Shown one piece after another: positions 13,137-22,066 of a stretch of DNA of 64,000 nt. Position 1 is the stretch's first letter. Each line of letters opens with the position of its first letter. The position numbers and the translations under genes were made by a program. The DNA comes from Sipunculus nudus (lineage: Eukaryota > Annelida > Sipuncula > Golfingiida > Sipunculidae), in contig CM049315.1 in the NCBI GenBank assembly GCA_026874595.1, positions 69,079,916-69,143,915 on the forward strand, given 5' to 3'. Below the pieces are notes generated by a model. It was not told the DNA's origin. It worked only from the letters and a program-made list of their open reading frames with translations, and did not search any database.

Positions 13137-13916
13137 CCAACTAAGTCTACAGCTGCGAATTCCCACGGCCTAGTGGACCCAATACTTTGCATAAAACCCT
13201 GAGGTTAACGATGTGGGTTTTACCTTCTTACATACTGAACAAGAGTCAACATACCTTTTCACATCATCATACAATCCGTCCCAAGTAAAATAAGACTGAA
13301 TTCTCTTTCTAGTCTTATAACTACCCATGTGACCTGTTGTGGGTAAATCATGAAATGCACTGATAACCCGCAGTTTCACAACAGATGGAAACCAAATCTT
13401 ATATCCGTCACGGCTCTGACTCGCTAATTTCTCAGTTTTCTTATCAAAGTCTCTCTCACCTTGTAAATAGCTTATAACTAAACCTAACACAGGATCTTGT
13501 TTTTGCATTTGTAGGAGTTCTTGATTATTAGGTAAGGAACTGGGAATATTCCTAAACTCCATAGTGGGTCTAGCATCTTGATTAGAATCGGGCGCCTGAG
13601 AATCGCTACATAAGGAACAGACAAAATCCAATTCACTAGCTAATGTGGGATCAATATTTACACATATATCATGAAACCAACGGTCACATTGATCACAGTG
13701 GACCCAATCTATTACATCTCCTGTAGGTTTGATACAATCAGGGGATTCACATTTACCGTGATTTTGAGTTTGATCTAAGACAAATATACCTTTATTTTTT
13801 TTCAAAATACCTTTACCAGATATGCAAAGACCTAAATATATTAATTCTGTTTGGAAAATTTTACTTTTCTTTGGATTTATCGTTAATCCTGCTTGTCTGA
13901 TTTTTTCAAGAATCAA
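13137..13916 (-). pseudogene. pol 3' part: RT connection, PHD finger, integrase zinc-binding domain
   Basis: Residues 1-37 of this frame are the end of the RT/connection region (ending YLGLCISGKG). They are followed abruptly by a PHD finger, residues 56-103, at 13608-13751, with the complete C4HC3 set: Cys56, Cys61, Cys74, Cys77, His82, Cys85, Cys100 and Cys103, plus the usual Trp-Phe before the His. Residues 189-229 form the integrase HHCC zinc-binding module (His189, His196, Cys226, Cys229). After a frameshift near 13170 the frame would enter PWEFAAVDLVGPL, the start of the integrase core with its first catalytic Asp, and then meets stops. RNase H is absent between RT and PHD finger. PHD fingers read histone tails, so a role in target choice is possible but is inference. 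Confidence 0.8.
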
Positions 13917-13919
13917 GTC

Positions 13920-14547
13920 ACTGATATGTTTTCTACATCAGATGAATAAATGACAATATTATCCGAATAAACATAACAATTTGGCCAAGACAATCTTTCA
14001 GAACTTTTTATACTAATCTCTGAAATATGGCAGGGCCATTGACTAATCCGAAGGCTAGTACTTTAAATGGATATAAATTCTGTCCCGTAGAGAATGCTGT
14101 AATTTCTCTATGTTTAGGTTCCGATTTCACATACCAGTATCCAGATTTCATGTCGAGAGTGGAAAATATGGTTACTCCATGTAAAGAAGTCAATATTTTA
14201 TCAATAGTAGGCAATGGGTAAGCATCAATTTTAGTAACCGCATTTACTTTTCGGAAATCAATACAAAGCCTGTAATCAATACCTCCTGGTTTAGGAACCA
14301 TTACAATAGGACTTCTCCAGGGTGATTTAGATTCTTCAATAATACCATCTTTTAACATTTGAGGAATTTGCTCATCAGCAGCTTTTTGTTTTGCAGGGGA
14401 TAATCTATATGGACTTTGTTTGAATGGTTCAGTTCCTTCTTTTACTATAATTTCATGTTCAACTAAATCAGTCCAACCAGGTTTTTCTGTAATAACATCC
14501 GAAAATTCTTCAAATATAGATTGAATGTATTCTGAAACTCCATCCAC
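13920..14547 (-). pseudogene. Gypsy-like reverse transcriptase
   Basis: The frame from 14547 shows the N-terminal approach (EHEIIVKEGTEPFKQSPYRL), then DGIIEESKSPWRSPIVMVPK, DYRLCIDFRKVN and YPLPTIDKIL. The block with FSTLDMKSGYW holds the first catalytic Asp, and the AFGLVNGPAIFQRLV block follows. The frame then breaks, and the catalytic box in the next frame (near 13960) reads YSDN where Y-x-D-D is expected, so the second catalytic Asp is lost. The fold and order are those of Ty3/Gypsy RT. Confidence 0.85.
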
Positions 14548-14754
14548 TATTTAAATTTTCCAAATTTTCATACATTTTTTCATGTTCTACTTTTTTAGAA
14601 TAACTTGAGTTTTTGAAAAAGTACTGTGAGTTCCAAACAATGTATTTTGAGTTCCAATGAAAGGCCACTTGACAAGAGGTTGAAGTTTCTCTGACCATGC
14701 AATTTGATAAGCAAATTCAATAACCAAACCAGCACCTGCACAACAATCATTCCC

Positions 14755-14970
14755 TTATAACATTGGAGTTTGGAGATGTGGAGTTACAATACATTCAGTT
14801 TGGTGAGAATATCCAACACACTCGAGATCAACTAGAACATATCCAATAGCAGAGAACTCTGATCCTTCAAACCACCTCAAAACCTGATTCCTCTTCTTAA
14901 CAATGGTGAGCCCTAAATCATGACACAAGTCTTCTCTGATCATTGAAACAGAAGATCCAGAATCAACCAA
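14755..14970 (-). pseudogene. retroviral-type aspartic protease of the Gypsy-like element
   Basis: The frame begins with VDSGSSVSMI, the D-S/T-G catalytic motif in its usual hydrophobic setting, followed by a flap-like segment and a later hydrophobic stretch. Such proteases act as dimers and cut Gag-Pol. The frame is separated from gag and from RT by stops, so it is a remnant. Confidence 0.7.
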
Positions 14971-15162
14971 ACTATAACATTCCTGACCATTTACTTTAAG
15001 TGTTACTAAGGGTCCATTTTGGGAAGTGGGTGGAAATCTATCAGATGAAAATACAGAACAATCCTTACTCAGAAATTTCGGAATAAACTCTTTAGTATGA
15101 ACACTGAATTTTGGAATAAATTCTTTGGCATGAACATTTAATGGTTTTGAAGAATGGCATGG

Positions 15163-16189
15163 TCATTTGTCAGTTGGTTCAGCTTTTACATGTGAATTTC
15201 TTTGCTTTTGTTTGTTAGGGCAATTTCTTTGAATATGACCAAATTCACCACAGAGAAAACATGCCGAAGAGAATCTTCCTCTGCCTACTGATTTATATTG
15301 AAAAGTATTCTTTGGAATAGCCCCAGAATTAACTGAATTTTTGGTATCAGAATCTTTCTGACCAGATTGTTTAGGTTTAAATCCAGGTCCCTTGTAAGCA
15401 TAGCCTGTTTGAGGTCTTTTGAATGTCTTTTCCTCTCTCAGCAATTTTTTCTGCAGAACATGATCATCTGCAATACCAGCTAATTCTCTGACTGTTAACC
15501 CTTCCTATTCCACCAACTTAAATTTCAAATTGTCATCAGCTACAGAATTTAACATTTGGTCCATAACCAGTTTATCAAATATAGCTGTGACTTCCTCATC
15601 TTCCATTAATCTATCACTAGGTTGTACCCCCATTCCTAAATTTAAGGCGGTAAGCACTAGGAGTTAATTGATATCTGTGCAAGATAGCATGGATCACTTT
15701 ATCATAATCCCTTTGTTCTTTCTGGGAAAGTGGATGATAGGCCTGCTGAGCATTTCCAGTAAGATATGGTTCTAAATAATGACTCCATTCACTTTTAGGA
15801 ATTTGATATCTATTGACCAAATTCTCAAAAGTTTTGATCCAATAGTGGATATCATCTCTACCTGTCAGTTTAGTCATTTCTTTGATCTTAACATGGGATT
15901 GACTACCTGCTTGTTTAACCATTATCTTCTCAAGAAGATTAATAAATCTATCATTATCCTCTTTCCTATGCTTTTCCATCTCACTAAGGACAGACTGGAG
16001 AGAAACATCTGACATACCCTTAAGAGATACTCCAGGCTCTTTCATGTCAGGAATCTCTACTAAAGCATCTATATGCTCTTCCTTAGTATTCAAATAAGAC
16101 AATTCTAAATGATTATGTTCACACAATTGAACAATATAAACTTTAGTATATCTACGCAAAATAGCTTTCTTTTCATCTCTTGAAGCCAT
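15163..16189 (-). pseudogene. gag with CCHC zinc knuckle
   Basis: The gag starts at ATG 16189 and has an N-terminal charged/helical part and then a capsid-like segment (about residues 100-185, with HYWIKTFENLVNRYQIP). After a frameshift near 15617 the capsid C-terminal helices continue in another frame, with an in-frame stop near 15510. The third segment (15444-15163) carries a nucleocapsid CCHC knuckle, CFLCGEFGHIQRNC, followed by a basic tail. The stretch 16229-16438 just upstream is open but has no motif and is probably leader sequence. Confidence 0.8.
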
Positions 16190-16538
16190 GATGGCATTTA
16201 AAAGAAATCAACTATTATTAGTACGGAATTACCTTCTTTTATTTCTAAGGATAAATGGCTCACTATCTTTTAGCTGCCGCCCAGACGACAGTTCACCAGA
16301 CCCACATGAGCTATAGCTGCTGGATGCCGCCAAGGCCCCGAATGGGTCTCCCAAGAAATAATGACACGCCAGCAATCCAACTAATATAATAAGGAGCAAA
16401 GCCCCTGGTTGATAATAAGAAAATAATAAGAGTATCACTGCCTCTTAAAATCCCACTCCTGCTCTTCCTCAGAACTAGAACATTTATTGTTCTTAATTGG
16501 CAAGCACGGGTGAGTTTATTAAAGATCTTCCGCTTTAA

Positions 16539-17193
16539 CTACTCCCCTGGATGTACCCCATCCCTCAACAATGAGAAATTTACCTTTCTGACTACCTTCT
16601 CATAAGACTTCCCTGGCTTGCCTCTTTTCTTGATGGAAGTGCGTGTTATGTCTTTAATGGAATTGACAAAAATAAAACCGGACTGACGGGCTTGAGAGGT
16701 AATGAAATGATTGATAGTGAGTATATCAAAATCTAGAGTTTTTTTGCTGGACTTCAAATTGAGCATCAGTAGAATTTAGTAAACTGAGCTTTCCAGTTTG
16801 GACATTATGTTGACAGGCAGACTTAATATTGACAGGAAGAATGGTGTTCCAAATGATAAAATAGCCATGTTGTTTGACATAAGAGTTGATATCACTAACA
16901 AGATTCTGTACACGTGTAATTCTATGAGGGTCAGGATTATATATAATTTCTATGCCATGGGGAGTAGTTCTCTTGTTGACGAAATCACAAATACCAGCTG
17001 AAAAAATAATAGTAAATTCCGTTTTTGTATTAGAATGTGTACGACCCTGAAGTTCATGGAACAAAGAATTCAAAGTAGCCCCGCCCCTACACACTCCAAC
17101 AACGGAATCCTCAGGCGAGAGCCGCGCATTTGCCCGAAAGTAGTCGGCTAATCCCTTCCCCCTAGAATCAGAGAGGAACAGAAAGGTGGACAT
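16539..17193 (-). pseudogene. SGNH-hydrolase (GDSL esterase)-like ORF upstream of gag
   Basis: The ATG at 17193 is preferred; an open frame reaches further to a TTG at 17256. The product starts MSTFLFLSDSRG, a block-I nucleophile motif (Asp-Ser). GVCRGGATLNSL is block-II-like. FSAGICDF is in the block-III position, with Cys where Asn is usual. The frame stops at 16726, but one base off, across an A7 run at 16739-16745, it continues to a block-V motif RDGVHPG (Asp-x-x-His) just before the stop at 16539. All four blocks in order, at a length of about 215 residues, support an SGNH fold. It lies on the same strand as gag and pol, between PBS and gag. SGNH enzymes cleave ester bonds; esterase domains are known in ORF1 of CR1-type LINEs. 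Function in this element is unknown. Confidence 0.7.
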
Positions 17194-17338
17194 GGAGGGA
17201 CGAGTTAACAACCAGAAATCAGAGAGAACGACAAAAAACACCCGAAGACAGGCCAAAAAGGAAACTAACTAGAAAACAGAGGAAAATCACTTAGCTGAGG
17301 TAATGAAATGATTGATAGTGAGTATATCCAAATCTAGA
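16696..17338. repeat. 42-bp direct repeat inside the SGNH region
   Basis: GAGGTAATGAAATGATTGAT and the next 22 bases occur at 16696-16737 and again at 17297-17338 with a single mismatch, 601 bases apart. The first lies inside the SGNH coding frame and the second in the leader. This points to an internal duplication, perhaps from template switching during reverse transcription. Confidence 0.85.
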
Positions 17339-17450
17339 TAAACAACAGGAAAAGGAAGTAACAAGAAACAGAGCATGATGGGAAAAAAACCGGAATCCAA
17401 AGGTGTTACCTCAAAAGCACATGGCAGCTCCAAGTGAGTCGGCAGCCGGC

Positions 17451-17464
17451 GACGTTGGGCGCCA
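17451..17464 (-). promoter_or_regulatory. primer-binding site
   Basis: TGGCGCCCAACGTC begins four bases inside the 5' LTR on the minus strand. The TGGCGCC start is typical of sites that pair with a tRNA 3' end; I do not assign the tRNA species. Confidence 0.7.
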
Positions 17465-17468
17465 TTTA

Positions 17469-17790
17469 TGTAGTGGTGTTCTTGTTCCCACAGATAACGA
17501 ACTCCAGCAACGGTTTAGAGATGTTTTATTCGCCCCGGCTCGAGTACCATCTGACTAACATGTCCACGAAAACTTGGGACATTAACTACGCGCATGCGCA
17601 CTAGCTATAACAATAAACAAAAGAACATGTGACATTTAAGCCGCTGTTAACCCTGCTCTACCAGTTTCGATGAATACAGTCCTACCACTACCCTGCCGGT
17701 AGATATCGCCAGCAGCAGAACACGAAATAATTCACTGGTTTACATGTTAATACTACTATTTGACTCTAGATGTCGCCACAATTCATTACA
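17469..17790 (-). repeat. 5' LTR of the SGNH/PHD Gypsy-like element
   Basis: The partner of 11942-12263. It contains a GCGCATGCGC palindrome that is present in both LTRs. Confidence 0.9.
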
Positions 17791-17993
17791 TAGTCTCCCA
17801 TAATCATAATAAATTTAACTCGTCACGAATTCCAGAATATAAGACGGGGGCCAGACTGTTCTAATTGTCACTCTCCGCCTTGGTGACAAGTCTTGGAAGT
17901 AGAGAGAATTCAGCGGGAGAACCACGTGTCATCTGTTGACGGAAGAGGCTTAGTGACAGCTGCGTTTGGCATAATCTGCCCATGTTACGGTAT

Positions 17994-19044
17994 CTAAGCA
18001 TCGTTGGTAGGGACCTGTTTGCCGTTAATTATCAGCCGGCCGTGCCAGAACTGTACTTTTTGTTTGTCCGTGAATGCCTGTCTGATTTGTGGCCCGGCTT
18101 TCTTCTTCAAATAATAATCTTCCCTGACCAAGTCTTCTACAACGTGTGCGGCGTGTCCGTCCTCTTGACCTCGTTTCTCTCTTTGTGTTTTTAGTAGTGT
18201 GTTTCGTACCGGTCTTGCATAGAATCTCTCTATAATATGTCTATTGCCCTCAGATTTTTGTTTACCGGTTCTATGAGCGTTTTCAATAGCTTCCAGCCCA
18301 TTAATTGTTTCAAAATCATCATTCAGGAGTTTTTCGTTAACAATATGCTCTGCCACAATCTTTTTACAGTCCTCCTGTTTTTGTTCTGGGATCCCAATGA
18401 GTCTCAAGTTAAACTCCCGGCTATAAGTTTCCGAGTCCAATAACTTTTCCTTTAATGAAGAAATCTGCTGCTTTTTCTCATTGTTTTCTGATTTCAGTTC
18501 ATTTACTTCAGATTTCAGAGCTTTATTTTCTGCTTCAATTTTTGCCAATTTAGTCACTGTTTCTTTTAGCTCAGCCTGTGTAAATTCAAGACTTTTCACT
18601 ACAGATTCAACTTTTGAGTTCAATTAAGCATAATTAGTTTCTGCTTTCTAGACCACTTCTAATATGTGAAATCCCTTCACAAAGTGATGTTTTAAAGTCA
18701 TTCAAAGCAGTCTGCATTACCTCTTGAAGTTGGGTGCACTTAGCATCTACAACGTCCATTATTGAACCACTTGCGTGAGCTGACTCTGGTTCTCGCCCGT
18801 CTTTCTGTGAATGGTTGGACTTTTTCTGCCCTTGTTTTAAATATTTCTCCATATAGCACTTAGCATCTACAACGTCCATTATTGAACCACTTGCGTGAGC
18901 TGACTCTGGTTCTCGCCCGTCTTTCTGTGAATGGTTGGACTTTTTCTGCCCTTGTTTTAAATATTTCTCCATACTTGGTTGCTCCAAAGATGACATATCA
19001 CTTTTGCTTTTTGACCGTGTAGTAATTTGAGACACCTGTGACAT
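17994..19044 (-). pseudogene. L1-like LINE ORF1 (coiled coil plus RRM-like and C-terminal domains), broken
   Basis: L1 ORF1 proteins bind element RNA as coiled-coil trimers. From 19044 the first frame gives a Ser/Lys-rich N terminus with an internal exact duplication and ends at a stop at 18634. The next frame (18623-17994) has a heptad-rich coiled coil (about the first 68 residues), then REFNLRLIGIPE, the start of the RRM-like domain, and a C-terminal region with NAHRTG, RHIIERF and LLKTQREK-like blocks ending GRLIINGKQVP. This matches the domain order of the intact-type ORF1 at 24029-24852. A frameshift and a stop separate the halves. Confidence 0.8.
18736..18973. repeat. exact in-frame tandem duplication, period 120 bp
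   Basis: 118 identical bases occur at 18736-18853 and 18856-18973. The duplication adds 40 codons to the ORF1 N terminus, including MEKYLKQGQKKSNHSQKDG twice, without breaking its frame. Confidence 0.95.
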
Positions 19045-19189
19045 ATCCAGTGAGATACTAATTTACTGAGAGAGCACATGAAAGTGTGTCCACTCATTCG
19101 GCCATATTGAACCAGAAGTCTCACCTAAACTTGATGTGAAAGTTCTTGATAAACAAATGTCTTCGCTGTAATCTGAAGACAGGCAAATG

Positions 19190-19915
19190 TGGACAGAGGC
19201 TCTTGGGGCAACGTCAGAGATGTTTGGAATACCCGAGCAGGCGGAGCAAGCCACTCACACGGAAGGGAGACCACTACCTAAGAAATCGGACCAGGCAACC
19301 CGTGTGGAGGAGGGTCAACTATTTCATTCGCCGTGGCGTACTTCAGTTAGGACACCTATTTGAGCACCACATGTGGCTTATCGGTTGACCACGTCTTAGG
19401 GAATGTGCACATGTGCACCTGTATCAACCACTGAGATTCCGAAGTATGAGGGCCCAGCAAGTACTTACTGCATCTACCCACCTGCTGTTAGGTCACCCAG
19501 TCTACATCTATATGGTTACATGCCCCCGGCAAATCCAACCCGATTGACGACTTTCTCAGAAGAAGAAATGAAAGGAGAGAAGTCTTATCAGCAGTGGAGA
19601 CACGAGGTACGCAATCTGATCAGACAGAATCTATATCCAGATAATCACATCGTACTGGCCATCGTCAAGTCGTTGAAGGGACAGGCAGGACAATTCGCGA
19701 TCCGTTTGGGGGAGGAGGCAACCTCTGCTGAGATAGTCAGGAAGTTAGACAAGATCTATGGAAATGTGTTACCATCTAAGGTCGGCATGGGACAGTTCTT
19801 CTCCGCGAAACAACAGAAGGACGAAACTATAGCAGAGTGGAGTTGTAGGCTGGAGGATTTCTTTTCGCGTGGCAACCAGTCGCTTATTTTTGCCACTGCT
19901 GGACCAAACATGTAA
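19190..19915 (+). pseudogene. Gypsy-type gag (PNMA/ZCCHC12-like capsid)
   Basis: The frame at 19403-19915 contains RLTTFSEEEMKGEKSYQQW, VRNLIRQNLYPDNHIVLAIV, KSLKGQAGQFAIRLG, LDKIYGNVLPSKVGM and QQKDETIAEWSCRLE, in the order found in Gypsy gag capsids related to vertebrate PNMA/ZCCHC proteins. Fragments of an N-terminal extension are visible in another frame from about 19190. Everything expected between capsid and pol tail (nucleocapsid, protease, RT, RNase H and integrase core) is absent. Confidence 0.75.
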
Positions 19916-19945
19916 ATGTCAAAGTTCTTCAAAGGAATTCGATGG

Positions 19946-20717
19946 GAGCAGATCCAAAACGAGATTAGTAATAAGGCTGAGAATGCCACATACGAACTTG
20001 AGACCGAAGATGGGAATGAACCACGAAAAACATTGCACCGCAATCTGCTTCTTCCGATAGGATATTTGTCTCAGCACACAGCATGACACACAGGATACCA
20101 AGAATCAGACAGTTAAACCAACGCCAAAACGTTCGGTTAAAAACGGAAGGGTTGATGATACTCTTAGCTCTGAGGAGGAAGATTCTTAGGAGGAACCTGT
20201 TATTTTTTTTATGCCACAGCCAAAACCTAGAAGAAAACCGTTTCCTCAGCGATTTCTAAACTCAAACATTGCAGAAAAGCCAAAACCGACCCCAAGACAA
20301 CATTCAGCAAGTGAGGCAACGGCGGTTTCAAATGATTGTCATGAGCTGACTGATAGGACACCAAAGTCAATAGAAAATGAATGACCTGAAGTTTCGCGGG
20401 ATGCTTTGGAGATTGGTGCTGCCACTAATGCAGACGAAACAGTTTATACTGACAAAATCGTGGCAGACCTACCGCGTACTTCAGACCAGTCTGTTCCCAG
20501 TATGCCAAGACGTTCAAGCCGTACCAGAAAGACGCTAATGTGGTATGATCCTTGTTCCCATCAACAAACCTGTTACTCACCAAACCAAGAATCCCAAGAG
20601 AATTCTGCCATTCGAAACCGAATAGTCAATCTAAAGAAGCTAATAGACGCCCTTTCTCCTTTAATGTCATTACATTATATGACATGTATTTACTTAGGTT
20701 TCAGCAAAAAACAGTAA
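19946..20717 (+). pseudogene. Gypsy pol C-terminal tail fused directly after gag
   Basis: The segment near 20003-20065 reads YELETEDG...LHRNLLLPIG, the conserved end of many animal Gypsy integrases. A Pro/Lys/Ser-rich tail follows, with MPRRSSRTRK and WYDPC at about 20500-20560, as in those proteins. Stops occur near 20188 and 20381. With the gag just upstream this is a Gypsy copy that lost about 3 kb of central pol by an internal deletion. Confidence 0.7.
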
Positions 20718-20749
20718 AGAATAGAACAATTTATGTAAGATAGGCCCTA

Positions 20750-21990
20750 TGGTATATTGATTTTATTGATATATTCATATCACATGCGTTATATTATGAA
20801 ATACCTTGGAGAGATATGATAAACCTATGATAATTTTTTACTAAACAGCGTGAGCGTACTTAACCACATAATGTTTAAATCGCAGAAGAATTAGTATAAT
20901 TTATGATATCATCATTCATATGTCAAATGGTCATGGTACACTGTCGTATGCTTTTGAAGACCTAGGATTATTTTATATTGTAATGTATTTGTAATGTGTA
21001 CATATCATTATATGCAGGCAACTATCATGTAAGTGATGTTATGAGATAAGTAACTTGCTGATGAAATTGCCTGGGTTAGTTGATGCTGTCTCCTTCGAAT
21101 TGATGTATACACATACATGTATCATATATTGTTGCGTGTAATACATAGTTAGGTGATACGTAATCCTCTGATCCCAACGACACATGGACTACAAGAACAA
21201 TAGGCATTACAAGACCATAGAACAAATCCTGTAAGCCAGTAACACCCACCAGGAAACTACTACCAGGCTTCATTTACACCTGAAAAAGGGGGCTGAACCC
21301 CCGAAAGCTTGTGTCAAGAGTGACAACACCAGCTAGTCTACATAAAGGTATCATATATCTACTTCACTTACTTATATATACAGACTAGCACGGCAATTCA
21401 AACCTTATATAGTGTGTCAATGTTAATTCAATATATTGTCATAATAACGGTAATATTATCATACACGTACTATTTCGCTAAATGTGGTCCAAAAGGTAAA
21501 ATATTCTATGACCAAATGTGGTCGTCTGTAATATCGTATACATTAGAGTATGTCAGTCTTTATATTTTCATTATACTGGTAATATCATCATAGATATTAT
21601 TACATGCTTATTTTGCTAAATATGGTCAGAAAGTTTGATTTATCAACCAAAGGTGGATATCCGATCAGCTATAATGTTCTCAATGTGTAAACACATTGTA
21701 AGTGCCGCACATTATGTTAGCGAAAATTAACTGTAAATTCTGAAAACTGAGTATGTTGTGTGTGTATTTCCTATTGTACATTTGTCGCCGTTTTAATTGT
21801 ATATATGACTTGGCAGGCAACTATTGAACTGGAGAGTTCAATGTCATGTGTTTCTCTCTTTCAAGCGCATTAAACCTGTATAGCACATTCTGTGTTGTGC
21901 TTCGGATGGTGTTTGTGACTGAAAGACGTGATCTGTATGTACGGCCCACTTCCCCTAGCAATTGTTCTTAACAAACCCCGGTGTGACAAC
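20750..21990. other. no gene; decayed repeats, possible single LTR
   Basis: A diverged tandem pair with period about 129 lies at about 21415-21662 (CATAATAACGGTAATATT and CATTATACTGGTAATATC). A strong hairpin lies at 21280-21307. The stretch from about 21715 to 21995, with ATTAAA and a pyrimidine-rich end, could be the 3' LTR of the Gypsy relic upstream, but there is no partner copy here to prove it. Confidence 0.35.
21280..21307 (+). ncRNA. hammerhead-like hairpin, degenerate
   Basis: CTGAAAA is followed by GGGGG-CTGAA-CCCCC and then GAAAGC. The layout CUGA..., stem II, GAAA recalls the hammerhead ribozyme core found in Penelope-like and other retroelements. One invariant core base (the G of CUGANGA) is changed, and the flanking stems I and III were not established. 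Treat as a suggestive fold only. Confidence 0.25.
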
Positions 21991-21999
21991 TACTGTTAC

Positions 22000-22000
<1 letters not shown>

Positions 22001-22064
<64 letters not shown>
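22001..22064. repeat. (AT)n microsatellite
   Basis: Uninterrupted AT dinucleotides. Open frames rich in Ile-Tyr across it are artefacts. Confidence 0.98.

Positions 22065-22066
<2 letters not shown>

Larger units (their letters stand above)
11942..17790 (-). mobile_element. Gypsy-like LTR retrotransposon with extra SGNH-hydrolase ORF and PHD finger
   Basis: Two 322-base LTRs (11942-12263 and 17469-17790) bound the element, which is transcribed on the minus strand. They read TG...CA and differ at about 13 positions by eye (about 4%). A primer-binding site and a polypurine tract sit next to the correct LTRs. Order on the minus strand: 5' LTR, PBS, SGNH-like ORF, gag, protease, RT, PHD finger, zinc-binding part of integrase, polypurine tract, 3' LTR. 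RNase H and nearly all of the integrase core are missing, so the copy is defective. The five bases beside the LTRs (ATTAT and TAGTC) do not match, so no target duplication is visible; the ends may have been rearranged or recombined. Confidence 0.85.

Noticed and set aside
16229-16438. Hydrophobic minus-strand ORF between the SGNH ORF and gag
   Set aside because: It begins with a membrane-like stretch but has no motif and lies in the element leader. Not supported as a gene.
16736-16746. Programmed -1 frameshift at A AAA AAC in the SGNH ORF
   Set aside because: The heptamer is in the correct zero frame, but a -1 shift leads at once to a stop (CTC TAG). Joining the two halves needs +1, so an indel is simpler.
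11937-17795. Target-site duplication for the SGNH/PHD Gypsy-like element
   Set aside because: ATTAT and TAGTC do not match, and no shifted 4-6 base match was found. None is claimed.
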